Shown: positions 1 to 8,883 of the stretch, piece after piece
How positions within the stretch are numbered: the first letter of the stretch is position 1
Layout of the letters: every line of letters begins with the position of its first letter
DNA from: Paracoccaceae bacterium
GTDB lineage: Bacteria; Pseudomonadota; Alphaproteobacteria; Rhodobacterales; Rhodobacteraceae
Assembly (NCBI GenBank): GCA_015485375.1
Contig: WFTU01000275.1
Coordinates: forward strand, 1-14,824
DNA length: 14,824 nucleotides
Reading direction: 5' to 3'
Notes under the pieces: generated by a model
Database searches by the model: none
Told to the model about the DNA's origin: nothing
The model's input: the letters and a program-made list of their open reading frames with translations, nothing else
Position numbers and translations under genes: made by a program

Positions 1-444
1 GCCTATGCCTGCGAGGTGGAGGTCGATCCCGACACCGGCAAGGTGGAGATATGTTCCTTTGCCGCCGCCGATGACTTCGGCAACATCGTCAACCCGATGA
101 TCGTTGACGGTCAGGTGCATGGCGGTATCGGACAGGGCATCGGGCAGGCTTTGCTTGAAAACTGCGTCTATGACGACGACGGGCAGCTGTTGAGCGGCTC
201 CTACATGGATTACGCCATGCCGCGGGCCAGCGATGTGCCGAGCTACACGGTGGACCATTCCTGCCAGACGCCCTGCACCCACAACCCGCTGGGTGTCAAA
301 GGCTGTGGCGAGGCGGGGGCGATCGGATCGCCACCGGCGGTCATCAATGCCGTGGTCGACGCGCTGTCGGAATACGGGATCACCCATATTGACATGCCGG
401 CCAGCCCCGCCCGGGTCTGGGCCGCCATTCAGGCCGCAAAGTAA
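1..444 (+). CDS. Molybdopterin-binding large subunit of a CO dehydrogenase/xanthine dehydrogenase-type hydroxylase, C-terminal part
   Basis: This is the 3' end of a gene that begins before the window; 147 residues are visible. It belongs to the large, molybdenum-cofactor-binding subunit of the xanthine oxidase family, which hydroxylates or oxidises a small substrate and passes electrons through an FeS subunit to an FAD subunit. The visible part carries the family's late motifs: DDFGNIVNPM, then GQVHGGIGQGIGQAL, and near the end GVKGCGEAGAIG. The Glu of GEAG (bases 310-312) is the conserved active-site base of the family. The C-terminal tail ends at the usual place. An FAD subunit follows 11 bp later. 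The active-site loop that separates form I CoxL (AYXCSFR) from form II (AYRGAGR) lies outside the window, so the substrate cannot be read. The L-then-M order suggests form II, for which CO oxidation is doubtful. The family call is firm; the name coxL is not. Confidence 0.9.
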   Translation, partial: AYACEVEVDPDTGKVEICSFAAADDFGNIVNPMIVDGQVHGGIGQGIGQALLENCVYDDDGQLLSGSYMDYAMPRASDVPSYTVDHSCQTPCTHNPLGVKGCGEAGAIGSPPAVINAVVDALSEYGITHIDMPASPARVWAAIQAAK

Positions 445-455
445 GGAGAAGCGAT

Positions 456-1232
456 ATGTATAACTTCGAATTTGTAAAACCTTCGAGCGTGGCCGAAGCG
501 GTGGAGGCCCTGTCCTCCGAGGACGCGCAGGCGCTGGGCGGGGGGCAAACGCTGATCCCGACCATGAAACAGCGGCTGGCATCCCCCGCGAAACTGGTCT
601 CGCTGACCGGCATCGAGGAGATGAAGGAGATCAACTCCGACGGCAAGGTCCTGACTATTGGCGGCGGGGTGACCCACGCCAAAGTCGCTGACGGCGGCTA
701 CGGGGCCATTTCGGAACTGGCGGCCCATATCGGTGATCCGGCGGTGCGCAACCGCGGGACCATCGGCGGCAGTCTGGCCAACAACGACCCCTCGGCGGAT
801 TATCCGGCGGCGGTGCTGGCCTCCAATGCCACCGTTCACACCAACAAGCGGGCGATTGCGGCGGATGACTATTTCGACGGGATGTTCAGCACGGCGCTGG
901 ACGACGGCGAGATCATCACCTTTGTCGAATTTCCGGTGCCGGAAGCGGCGAATTACCAGAAATTCGAGCAACCGGCCTCGCGTTTCGCGCTTGTCGGCGT
1001 TTTCGTCGCCAAATACCCCGACGGGGTGCGCGTTGCCGTCACCGGCGCGTCCGAAGGCGGCGTGTTCCGCTGGACCGAAGCCGAGGAAGCACTTTCGGCG
1101 AACTTCAGCGCCGATGCGCTCGACGGTTTGTCGGTCAGTGCGGATGGCATGATCGACGATCTGCACGGCACGCCGGAGTATCGCGCCCATCTGGTCAAGG
1201 TGCTGACCGCACGGGCGGTTGCCGCCGCCTGA
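456..1232 (+). CDS. FAD-binding medium subunit of CO/xanthine dehydrogenase-type molybdenum hydroxylase (CoxM-like)
   Basis: This subunit carries electrons from the molybdenum/iron-sulfur subunits to FAD and then to an acceptor. Of 258 residues, the N-terminal half holds both classic FAD-binding signatures: ALGGGQTLIP at about residues 26-35 and RGTIGGSLANNDPSADYP at about 100-117. The C-terminal part, from roughly residue 155, fits the CO dehydrogenase flavoprotein C-terminal domain. The length is slightly short for CoxM proteins (about 260-290). The ATG at 456 has a strong Shine-Dalgarno sequence, AAGGAG, that overlaps the stop codon of the upstream large-subunit gene, so the two are cotranscribed. 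A strong terminator follows directly, so this is the last gene of its operon. No coxD/E/F-type maturation genes follow. Substrate is unknown. Confidence 0.92.
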   Translation: MYNFEFVKPSSVAEAVEALSSEDAQALGGGQTLIPTMKQRLASPAKLVSLTGIEEMKEINSDGKVLTIGGGVTHAKVADGGYGAISELAAHIGDPAVRNRGTIGGSLANNDPSADYPAAVLASNATVHTNKRAIAADDYFDGMFSTALDDGEIITFVEFPVPEAANYQKFEQPASRFALVGVFVAKYPDGVRVAVTGASEGGVFRWTEAEEALSANFSADALDGLSVSADGMIDDLHGTPEYRAHLVKVLTARAVAAA

Positions 1233-1254
1233 GCCGGCCCGAACAGAAAACCGG

Positions 1255-1284
1255 AAAGCCCCGCTGTCATGGCGGGGCTTTTTG
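1255..1284 (+). terminator. Rho-independent terminator after the hydroxylase operon
   Basis: A perfect 10-bp stem (AAAGCCCCGC at 1255-1264 with GCGGGGCTTT at 1272-1281) closes a 7-nt loop, and the T-run at 1279-1283 follows. It lies 23 bp after the FAD-subunit stop codon and ends that operon before the macroglobulin gene's promoter. Confidence 0.93.
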
Positions 1285-1325
1285 TTTGCGGGGACTCACG
1301 AATGCGTGATTTTCAAACGCTATGG

Positions 1326-1334
1326 TGCTATACT
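1326..1334 (+). promoter_or_regulatory. Probable extended -10 promoter of the a2m-pbpC operon
   Basis: TGC followed by TATACT (1329-1334, five of six matches to TATAAT) forms an extended -10 element. No good -35 box is found at the usual spacing (GTGATT at 1306-1311 is poor). The predicted start near 1341 would give a leader of about 39 nt. The preceding terminator makes a separate promoter here necessary. The exact site is inference. Confidence 0.42.
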
Positions 1335-1379
1335 TGCGGGATATTTTGAGTCTCTGTTCACGCTCCGGGAGTTTTTGCC

Positions 1380-4300
1380 ATGACCCGTTCCCTGTTTGCC
1401 GTTCTGATTGCCTTCCTGATTGTCCCGCTGTTCGCCGCAGCGCAGGAGTCGCCCATCCCCGAGCGGCGCAGTATTGTCAGCGAGAACAGGGATTATTACG
1501 GCGGCGATATCCGCTCGATCTTCGACACCACGCTGGATCTGTGCGAACAGGCGGCGCTGTCCGACCGGAACATCAACGCCTACACCTTCAACGACAACAA
1601 AGGTGCTTGTTTTCTGAAGCGCGATATTGAATCCGAGGTGTTTTTCGAGGGGGCCGTATCCGCGAAGCTGGTCAACGTGCGGCCCGAGATTGTGCGCCGT
1701 GGTGCCATACAGGCCGGTCGTCTGGATTTTCTGCCCGAGGGGTTCCTGCCCGAGGCCACGCGGCAAGCGCGCCTGTTCGGTCGGGATTATCCGGTAAACG
1801 GGCGCACCGTTGACGAACTGGTGCGCGAGGTTTCGCTGGCTGAAAAACGCGGAGACGTGAACGGGGCCTACTGGGCACAGGCGGCGCTGCTGAACATTAC
1901 CGACGATCCGCAAGACTGGTTGAAGCTCGGGCGACTGGCGGTGAAATACAAGACAGATAACAAGGATACGCTGCGCTGGATTGCCACCAATGCCGCAATC
2001 AACGCGTTTTTGCGAACCGACGATCCGGCGGTGGAATCCGCTGCACTGGTTCTGTTGGCGCAGATGCTGGAGGCGCGCGGCTACGGGCAGGTGGCCATTC
2101 CGACCTTACGGCTGGCGCAGGAAATCGCCCCCGACGATCGCATCGCGGCGGCGCTCGACCGCGTGGTCGGCCTGTTCGGGTTTCGCGTGCTGGAGGACCA
2201 GATCGACGCCGATGCGGCCGCTCCGCGTTACTGTGTCTATCTATCCGAGGAGTTGCAGCAGAACGGGCTGGATTATGCGCCCTATGTTCGGGTTGATGGC
2301 GCCGGATCGCTCCCGGTCGAGGTTGACGGAGCGCAGCTTTGTGTCGAGGGGCTGCAGCATGGCCAGCGCTACCGGATGACACTTCGGGCCGGTTTGCCGG
2401 CCGCCTCTGGCGAGAAGCTGGCGGCACCGGTCGAGCTGCAGTTCTACGTCCGCGATCGCTCGCCCTCGGTGCGGTTTGTCGGGCAGAACTATGTGTTGCC
2501 GAAAAGTGTAGACGCCGCGATTCCGCTGGTTGTGGTCAATACCGACCTTGTGGAACTGAAGATTTTCCGCGTCGGGGATCGTAACCTTTTGCGGGTAATT
2601 CAGGAGGGCCTGTTCGGAACGCAGCTGGAGGACTACTACGAACGCACCCTGCGGAACCAGCTTGGCGAGCAGGTTTGGGAGGGGGTCGGTGATGTGGCCT
2701 CGACCCTGAACGAGGATACCACCACCGTTTTGCCGGTGGGCGATGCGCTGACGCAAATGGAGCCGGGGGTTTACGCGATGACCGCCCGTGTTCCCGGCGA
2801 GGGCGAGGACTGGGACCCCGCGGCAACGCAATGGTTTATCGTTACCGATCTGGGAATCGAGACGTTGACGGGTAACGACGGGCTGCATGTGTTCCTGCGC
2901 GGCCTGTCGGACGCCGGGGCGCGGGCCGGTGTGACCGTCACGCTGATCGATGCCAAGAACGACGTTTTGGGGACGGCCGAAACCGACGCCGATGGCTATG
3001 TGCGTTTTGCACCCGGTCTGGTGCGGGGTCAGGGGAGCGCGGCTCCGGCGATGCTGACGGCGCAGCTTGGTGATGATTTTGCCTTTATCGATCTGGGGCG
3101 TCCGGCGCTGGACCTTTCGGATCGCGGCGTGACGGGGCGGGCTTCGCCGCCGCCGATCGATGTGTTCCTGACTACCGAGCGCGGGGCGTATCGCCCCGGC
3201 GAAACTGTCTATGCCACTATCCTGACGCGCGATGCGCAGGCCGCGGCGATTGCCGATATGCCGGTGACGGTCGTGGTGACGCGTCCCGACGGTGTGGAGC
3301 ATACGCGCGTTGTGGTGCCGGATATGGGCGCGGGCGGGCGGATGTATGCGCTGCCGTTGTCGTCAAATGCCCAGCGTGGCGCGTGGCGGTTGAAGGTTTA
3401 CGGCGACCCGGACTCTCCCGCGCTGGCAACGCAGGCATTTCTGGTAGAGGACTTTTTGCCCGAACGGATCGACTTTGACCTGACCTTGCCCGAAGGGCCG
3501 ATTACGCTGGATAACGTGCCGGACCTGCGGATCGATGCATCCTATCTTTATGGCGCACCCGCTGCAGGGCTGGATATCGAGGTCGATACGGTGTTGCGGG
3601 CGGTTGCGGGCTTGCCGGACTACCCCGGATATCGCTTCGGCCTGCAAGACGAGTGGTTCGAGCCGTGGTATGACAGCCTTGGCGGGGCCTATACCACCGA
3701 CGAAAACGGAGTCGCCGTGGTGCCGCTTCCGCTCGGACCTGCCGAGCCGACCACCCGTGTTCTGGAGGTGCAGACAACGGTGCGGTTGCTCGATACCGGT
3801 GGTCGTCCGGTTGAACGCAGCATCACCCGCCCGATCATGCCGGACACTCCGCGTATCGGGGTGAAACCCCTGTTCGACGGCGTGGTGGATGAAGGCGGCT
3901 CCGCGCGTTTCGAAGTGATCGCGGCGGATGCTTCCGGCCGGATTGCGATGCCGGAAATCGGCTGGACCCTGTCGAAGGTGGAGACACACTACCAGTGGTA
4001 TGATCTGGACGGATACTGGGACTACGAGCCGGTCACCCGCCGTATTCGCGTCGCCAGCGGCGATGTTGCCGCCGGCACCGATATGACAGCATTGATCGAA
4101 GGATCCGTAGACTGGGGCCGTTACGAGCTGAAACTGTTCGACAAGGGCGGGTCCGGCGCGGTCAGCAGTGTGGCGTTCTATGCCGGCTGGTACGGCGCGG
4201 GCGCAGGCAGCGACACGCCCGACCTGCTGGAAGTCGGGCTGGACAAGGGCCGATACGCGGTTGGCGATGTGGCGGAGCTGCGCCTGAACGCGCGCTATGC

Positions 4301-6821
4301 GGGCAAGGTGCTGGTGCGGGTGGAAAGCGATCGCCTGATCTCCATGCAGGCGATTGATGTTGCCGCGGGAGAGAGCGTGGTTTCCCTGCCGGTGGGCGAA
4401 GACTGGGGTGCCGGGGCCTATGTGGTTGCCACACTGATCCGCCCGATGGATGTGGAAGCCAAACGCAACCCCGCGCGCGCCATCGGCCTGTCCTATGCGC
4501 CTGTTGATCCGGGGGACAGGGTGCTGTCCGCGCAGTTCACAACGCCGGACGAAATGGAGCCGCGCGGCGTGTTCACGGCGTCGTTGCAGGTTGACGGGAT
4601 CAAGGCAGGGCAGACGGTCTATGCCACGATTGCCGCTGTCGATGTCGGCATTCTGAACCTGACCGGTTTTGCTGCGCCAACGGCGGCGGATTACTACTTT
4701 GGCCAGCGGCGTCTGGGGATGGAAATCCGCGATGTCTATGGCCAGTTGATCGACGGCCTGTCCGGTGCGCGCGGCGCACTGCGCTCGGGTGGCGACGCGG
4801 GCATGGCACGGCGCAACGCGCCGCCACCGACCGAGAAGCTCGTGGCCTTCTTTGCCGGTCCGTTGCAGGCGGATGAAAACGGCGTGATTTCCGCGGATTT
4901 CAACATGCCCGCCTTTAACGGCACCGTGCGCCTGATGGCCGTGGTCTGGAGTGGCGAGAGTGTCGGACAAGCCAACAAGGATGTGCTGGTGCGCGATCCG
5001 GTGGTGGTTACCGCAACGCCGCCAAGGTTCCTTGCCCCCGGTGACCGGACCTCGGTTCAGATCGAACTGGCACATGCGTTCGGTCCGTCCGGAAAAATGG
5101 AGTTGGAGGTTTCCGGCAGCGGCGCGCTAGTTCTGCCGGAGGGGCGCGTGCGGCGCACTGTTACGCTTGGCGACAAGGGCCGCGCCCGCATTTCGGTGCC
5201 GGTGCTGGCCAGCGACACAGGAAGCGGCAGCCTGACCGTGACCCTGACCACGCCGGATGGCAGACGTTTGAGCAAAACGCAGGTGGTGCCGGTGCGGATC
5301 AATGACCCCGAGGTCGCCCGCACGACGCGCCTGACCTTGCCGCCGGACGGGACGATAACGCTGGATGCCTCGGTTCTGGCCGATATGGTGGCGGGAACGG
5401 GTTCCGCAACGCTGGCTGTTGGCCCGATTGCACGGTTCGATGTGCCGGGTCTGTTGCAAGCGCTCGACCGTTATCCTTATGGCTGCACCGAACAGCTGAC
5501 TTCGCGGGCCATGCCCTTGCTGTATTTCGCCGAGGTCTCGGACGCTATGGGCCTTTCTGTAAGCGACTCCGTGGACGAGCGGATCGCGACGGCCATAACC
5601 GGTATACTGGCCAACCAGAGTTCCCGCGGCAGCTTCGGCCTCTGGCGTCCTGACGAGGGGGATTTGTGGCTGGATGCCTATGCCAGCGATTTCCTAAGCC
5701 GCGCGCGTGCAGCGGGATACGATATGCCGGAGCAGGCCTTCCGTGCTGCACTCGACAATCTGCGCAATCAGGTGAACTACGCCCGCGACTTTGAAAATGC
5801 GGGCGAGGGCCTTGCCTATGCGCTGATGGTTCTGGCGCGCGAGAAATATGCCTCGGTCGGCGATCTGCGCTACTACGCCGACGAAAAGGCCACCGACTTC
5901 GCGACGCCGATGGCGATGGCCCAGATCGGGGCGGCGCTGGCATATTATGGCGACCAGCAGCGCGCCGACCGGATGTTTGCGCTGGCAGCTGCCTCGGTCA
6001 GGGACCCGCAGTCGGATGATGATGGATGGCGGGACGACTACGGTTCCTATCTGCGTGACACGGCGGCGGTTCTGGCGCTGGCGGCAGAGGCGGGTAGCGA
6101 CGCTGTCAATGTCGATCGCCTTGCGCGGGCCGTGACACGCAACCAGTCCGGCTATCGCTCGACACAGGAACAGGTCTGGACGTTGCTGGCGGCCAAGGCT
6201 CTGATCACGCAGGACAACGGTGGCGCGGTGACAATCAACGGCACGCCTGCCGGCGGGCCGGTGGTTCGTGGAATTTCCGGGGATGATGATACCGCGACGG
6301 TGATCAGGAATACCGGAACACGGGATGTGGAGGCGGTGCTGACCACCCTCGGCGTGCCACGCTTTGCCGAACCTGCGGGCGGAAACGGCTATCGCATCAC
6401 GCGGCGCTATTTCACGCTGGAAGGGGAGGAAATATCGCCTGATGCCATCCTGCAAAACGACCGTCTGGTTGTGGTGCTGCAGGTGACGCCGGAACGCCGG
6501 ATCGACGCGCGGCTGATGGTTAACGATCCGTTGCCGGCCGGGTTGGAGATCGACAACCCCAACCTGCTGCGCGCCGGTGACGTTTCGGCGCTCGACTGGC
6601 TGAAGCTCGACAACGTGGCCGTCAATACCGAGTTCCGCGAGGATCGTTTCCTTGCAGCGGTCGACTGGGGCGGTCAGGGTTCCTTCACGCTTGGCTATAT
6701 TGTACGGGCAGTGTTTGCGGGCACGTTCCGCCAGCCTGCGGCCTCGGTCGAGGATATGTACCGCCCGACTTACCGCGCGCACACCGATACCGGCACCGTG
6801 ACCATCCTTCCGGCGCGATAG
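1380..6821 (+). CDS. Secreted bacterial alpha-2-macroglobulin with thioester (YfhM-like)
   Basis: This 1813-residue periplasmic protein is of the alpha-2-macroglobulin type, thought to trap foreign proteases that breach the outer membrane. Residues 1-21 form a Sec signal peptide ending in AAA-QE. There is no lipobox cysteine, so it is probably soluble rather than a lipoprotein like E. coli YfhM. Residues about 42-83 resemble a small PAN/apple-like module (C55, C77). About 140-265 look helical and TPR-like, then come many beta-sandwich MG domains, including the hallmark TERGAYRPGE at about 599-608. The A2M domain starts near 1153. The thioester motif CTEQ is at 1369-1372 (preceded by YPYG), in a helical domain to about 1620. 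C1369 is the only cysteine after C321. The start is supported by GGGAG at 1367-1371. pbpC follows after 1 bp. It is larger than E. coli YfhM (about 1650), mostly because of the N-terminal extension. The family is certain; domain edges are estimates. Confidence 0.95.
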   Translation: MTRSLFAVLIAFLIVPLFAAAQESPIPERRSIVSENRDYYGGDIRSIFDTTLDLCEQAALSDRNINAYTFNDNKGACFLKRDIESEVFFEGAVSAKLVNVRPEIVRRGAIQAGRLDFLPEGFLPEATRQARLFGRDYPVNGRTVDELVREVSLAEKRGDVNGAYWAQAALLNITDDPQDWLKLGRLAVKYKTDNKDTLRWIATNAAINAFLRTDDPAVESAALVLLAQMLEARGYGQVAIPTLRLAQEIAPDDRIAAALDRVVGLFGFRVLEDQIDADAAAPRYCVYLSEELQQNGLDYAPYVRVDGAGSLPVEVDGAQLCVEGLQHGQRYRMTLRAGLPAASGEKLAAPVELQFYVRDRSPSVRFVGQNYVLPKSVDAAIPLVVVNTDLVELKIFRVGDRNLLRVIQEGLFGTQLEDYYERTLRNQLGEQVWEGVGDVASTLNEDTTTVLPVGDALTQMEPGVYAMTARVPGEGEDWDPAATQWFIVTDLGIETLTGNDGLHVFLRGLSDAGARAGVTVTLIDAKNDVLGTAETDADGYVRFAPGLVRGQGSAAPAMLTAQLGDDFAFIDLGRPALDLSDRGVTGRASPPPIDVFLTTERGAYRPGETVYATILTRDAQAAAIADMPVTVVVTRPDGVEHTRVVVPDMGAGGRMYALPLSSNAQRGAWRLKVYGDPDSPALATQAFLVEDFLPERIDFDLTLPEGPITLDNVPDLRIDASYLYGAPAAGLDIEVDTVLRAVAGLPDYPGYRFGLQDEWFEPWYDSLGGAYTTDENGVAVVPLPLGPAEPTTRVLEVQTTVRLLDTGGRPVERSITRPIMPDTPRIGVKPLFDGVVDEGGSARFEVIAADASGRIAMPEIGWTLSKVETHYQWYDLDGYWDYEPVTRRIRVASGDVAAGTDMTALIEGSVDWGRYELKLFDKGGSGAVSSVAFYAGWYGAGAGSDTPDLLEVGLDKGRYAVGDVAELRLNARYAGKVLVRVESDRLISMQAIDVAAGESVVSLPVGEDWGAGAYVVATLIRPMDVEAKRNPARAIGLSYAPVDPGDRVLSAQFTTPDEMEPRGVFTASLQVDGIKAGQTVYATIAAVDVGILNLTGFAAPTAADYYFGQRRLGMEIRDVYGQLIDGLSGARGALRSGGDAGMARRNAPPPTEKLVAFFAGPLQADENGVISADFNMPAFNGTVRLMAVVWSGESVGQANKDVLVRDPVVVTATPPRFLAPGDRTSVQIELAHAFGPSGKMELEVSGSGALVLPEGRVRRTVTLGDKGRARISVPVLASDTGSGSLTVTLTTPDGRRLSKTQVVPVRINDPEVARTTRLTLPPDGTITLDASVLADMVAGTGSATLAVGPIARFDVPGLLQALDRYPYGCTEQLTSRAMPLLYFAEVSDAMGLSVSDSVDERIATAITGILANQSSRGSFGLWRPDEGDLWLDAYASDFLSRARAAGYDMPEQAFRAALDNLRNQVNYARDFENAGEGLAYALMVLAREKYASVGDLRYYADEKATDFATPMAMAQIGAALAYYGDQQRADRMFALAAASVRDPQSDDDGWRDDYGSYLRDTAAVLALAAEAGSDAVNVDRLARAVTRNQSGYRSTQEQVWTLLAAKALITQDNGGAVTINGTPAGGPVVRGISGDDDTATVIRNTGTRDVEAVLTTLGVPRFAEPAGGNGYRITRRYFTLEGEEISPDAILQNDRLVVVLQVTPERRIDARLMVNDPLPAGLEIDNPNLLRAGDVSALDWLKLDNVAVNTEFREDRFLAAVDWGGQGSFTLGYIVRAVFAGTFRQPAASVEDMYRPTYRAHTDTGTVTILPAR

Positions 6822-6822
6822 G

Positions 6823-8862
6823 ATGAAACGGCGGCTGTTCAGGGCGGCCACGGCGGGTTTGATTTCGGGCGCCGTTACGCTGGGCGCCGCCGAGACGTGG
6901 GTGCGCACAACCGTTCTGCCGTCACTGGTGCCGGAGACCTCGGCCACCGTGCTGGACCGCGACGGCGATCTGCTGCGCGCCTATCCGGTTGCCGACGGGC
7001 GCTGGCGCTTGCCGGTGCGGCTGGAGGAGGTCGATCCGCGCTTTGTTGAGCAGTTGCTGGCCTTCGAGGACAAACGGTTCTACCAACATCGCGGGGTTGA
7101 CCTGCGCTCGGTCCTGCGGGCGGTTGTGCAGGCGGTGGAGGCGCGGCGGATCGTTTCCGGCGGTTCCACCCTGACCATGCAGGTGGCGCGCCTGCTGGAG
7201 GGGGGCGGCACGGGGCGGCTGTCGGCCAAGCTGCGGCAAACACGGCTGGCGCTGGCGCTGGAGCGGCGGCTGGACAAGCGGCAAATTCTGGAGCTTTACC
7301 TGCTGTTGGCCCCTTATGGCGGCAATATCGAGGGGGTGCGGGCGGCCTCGCTGACCTATTTCGGCAAGGAACCGCGGCGCCTCACTCCGGCCGAGGCGGC
7401 GCTGCTGGTTGCCCTGCCGCAATCGCCGGAACGCCGCCGTCCGGATCGTTACGCGGCCGAGGCGCGGGCGGCGCGGGACCGGGTGCTGGCGCGCATGGTC
7501 TCGGCAGGGGTGCTGCCGGCGGACGAGGCCGAGGCCGCGCAGAGCGAGCCGGTGCCGGATGCGCGCATCGCCTTTCCGGTTCTGGCCCCGCATCTGGCGG
7601 ATTTCCTGCGGGGGCAGGCCCCTTTGCAGGGTGTGATCGAAACGACACTGGACAGGGATTTGCAGGCCTCGCTGGAGGCATTGTTGCGAGACGCCGTGGC
7701 GGCGGGGCCGGAGGCGTTGAGCGGGGCGATCCTCGTTGCGGATTACACAAACGGCGAGGTGCTGGCGCGGGTCGGCTCGGCGGATTTCTTTGACGAGCAG
7801 CGGCGCGGGTTCGTCGATATGACCCGCGCGGTGCGCTCGCCCGGATCCACCCTGAAACCGCTGATCTACGGGCTGGCGTTCGAGGGTGGTATCGCCCACC
7901 CCGAAACCCTGCTGGAGGATCGGCCGACCTCGTTTAACGGCTACACGCCGCAGAATTTCGACAAGCGGTTTCGCGGCACGCTGACGGCGCGGGCGGCCTT
8001 GCAGATGTCGCTGAATATTCCTGCCGTGGCGCTGCTGGATGCGGTTGGTCCGGCGAAGCTGCTGGCACGGTTGCGTCGCGCCGGGGCGGTGCCGGTTTTG
8101 CCACGCGGGCGGATGCCGGGGCTGGCGATCGGGCTGGGCGGCGTTGGCCTGACGCTGGAGGATCTGGTGCGCCTGTTCGGGGCTATTGCGCGCGGTGGCG
8201 AGCCGATGGACCTGCACGCGACGGGGGCGGGGGTGGATACCTCGGTCCGTCAGCGGGTGCTGTCGGAAAACGCGGCGTGGCAGGTGGGGGATATCCTGTT
8301 GGGCACGCCGCCGCCGCTTTATGGTCCGGTGGGGCAGATCGCCTATAAAACCGGCACCTCCTATGGCTATCGCGACGCATGGGCCATCGGGTTTGACGGG
8401 CGGCATGTGATCGGCGTCTGGCTGGGGCGCGCCGATGCCACGCCCTTGCCCGGAGCGCTGGGCGTGGACGTTGCAGCACCGGTGCTGTTCGAGGCCTTCA
8501 GCCGCCTGAAAACGAAGCCCAAGCCGCTGCCCCCTGCGCCGGAATCCGTGCTGACGGTCGGCACGCAGGACCTGCCGCTACCGCTGCAACATTTCCGCAA
8601 TGGTGATCCGCTGGCCAACCCCGACCGTCCCGAGATCGCCTATCCGCCCGACGGCGCGCGGATCGAGACGGGCGGCGGTGCGCTGGTCATCAAGCTCAGA
8701 CAGGGGCGACCGCCGTTCACGGTTCTGGTGGACGGCGCCCCGCTCGATCTGGTGCCGTGGGAGCGCGAGGTGACGTGGCAGCCGGAGGGGCCGGGGTATG
8801 TCGTGATCTCGGTGATCGACGCGCTCGGGGCGACGGATCAGGCGCGGGTGTGGGTGGAGTGA
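6823..8862 (+). CDS. pbpC: Penicillin-binding protein 1C (bifunctional glycosyltransferase/transpeptidase)
   Basis: This class A penicillin-binding protein (679 residues) is anchored by an N-terminal membrane segment (about 5-25). The GT51 glycosyltransferase domain (about 45-215) has FEDKRFYQHRGVD with catalytic E82, GGSTLTMQ at 113-120, and the second conserved Glu, E157, in ILELYL. The transpeptidase domain has all three motifs: STLK (S342 nucleophile, K345), SLN at 396-398, and KTGT at 509-512. The last 80 or so residues (from about 600) fit the BiPBP_C beta domain that marks the 1C class. Both enzyme activities therefore look intact. E. coli PbpC is longer (about 770). The start codon lies 1 bp after the macroglobulin stop with only a weak SD (TAGG), so translation is probably coupled. 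The pairing is conserved and suggests wall repair coupled to protease trapping. Confidence 0.95.
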   Translation: MKRRLFRAATAGLISGAVTLGAAETWVRTTVLPSLVPETSATVLDRDGDLLRAYPVADGRWRLPVRLEEVDPRFVEQLLAFEDKRFYQHRGVDLRSVLRAVVQAVEARRIVSGGSTLTMQVARLLEGGGTGRLSAKLRQTRLALALERRLDKRQILELYLLLAPYGGNIEGVRAASLTYFGKEPRRLTPAEAALLVALPQSPERRRPDRYAAEARAARDRVLARMVSAGVLPADEAEAAQSEPVPDARIAFPVLAPHLADFLRGQAPLQGVIETTLDRDLQASLEALLRDAVAAGPEALSGAILVADYTNGEVLARVGSADFFDEQRRGFVDMTRAVRSPGSTLKPLIYGLAFEGGIAHPETLLEDRPTSFNGYTPQNFDKRFRGTLTARAALQMSLNIPAVALLDAVGPAKLLARLRRAGAVPVLPRGRMPGLAIGLGGVGLTLEDLVRLFGAIARGGEPMDLHATGAGVDTSVRQRVLSENAAWQVGDILLGTPPPLYGPVGQIAYKTGTSYGYRDAWAIGFDGRHVIGVWLGRADATPLPGALGVDVAAPVLFEAFSRLKTKPKPLPPAPESVLTVGTQDLPLPLQHFRNGDPLANPDRPEIAYPPDGARIETGGGALVIKLRQGRPPFTVLVDGAPLDLVPWEREVTWQPEGPGYVVISVIDALGATDQARVWVE

Positions 8863-8883
8863 GGGGGGTTAGTGTCCGGTTAA

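Noticed and set aside
1295..1308. Small hairpin TCACG-AATG-CGTGA after the first terminator
   Set aside because: The stem is only 5 bp; followed by TTTT, but a far stronger terminator lies just before it, so a separate function is not supported.
3363..5075. 570-codon minus-strand open frame within the macroglobulin gene
   Set aside because: Antisense shadow: the plus-strand frame carries the A2M motifs, and the minus-strand product is low-complexity His/Arg/Gly-rich with no domain.
6922..8406. 494-codon minus-strand open frame opposite pbpC
   Set aside because: Arg/Gln/Pro-rich shadow of a GC-rich gene that has all penicillin-binding protein motifs on the plus strand.
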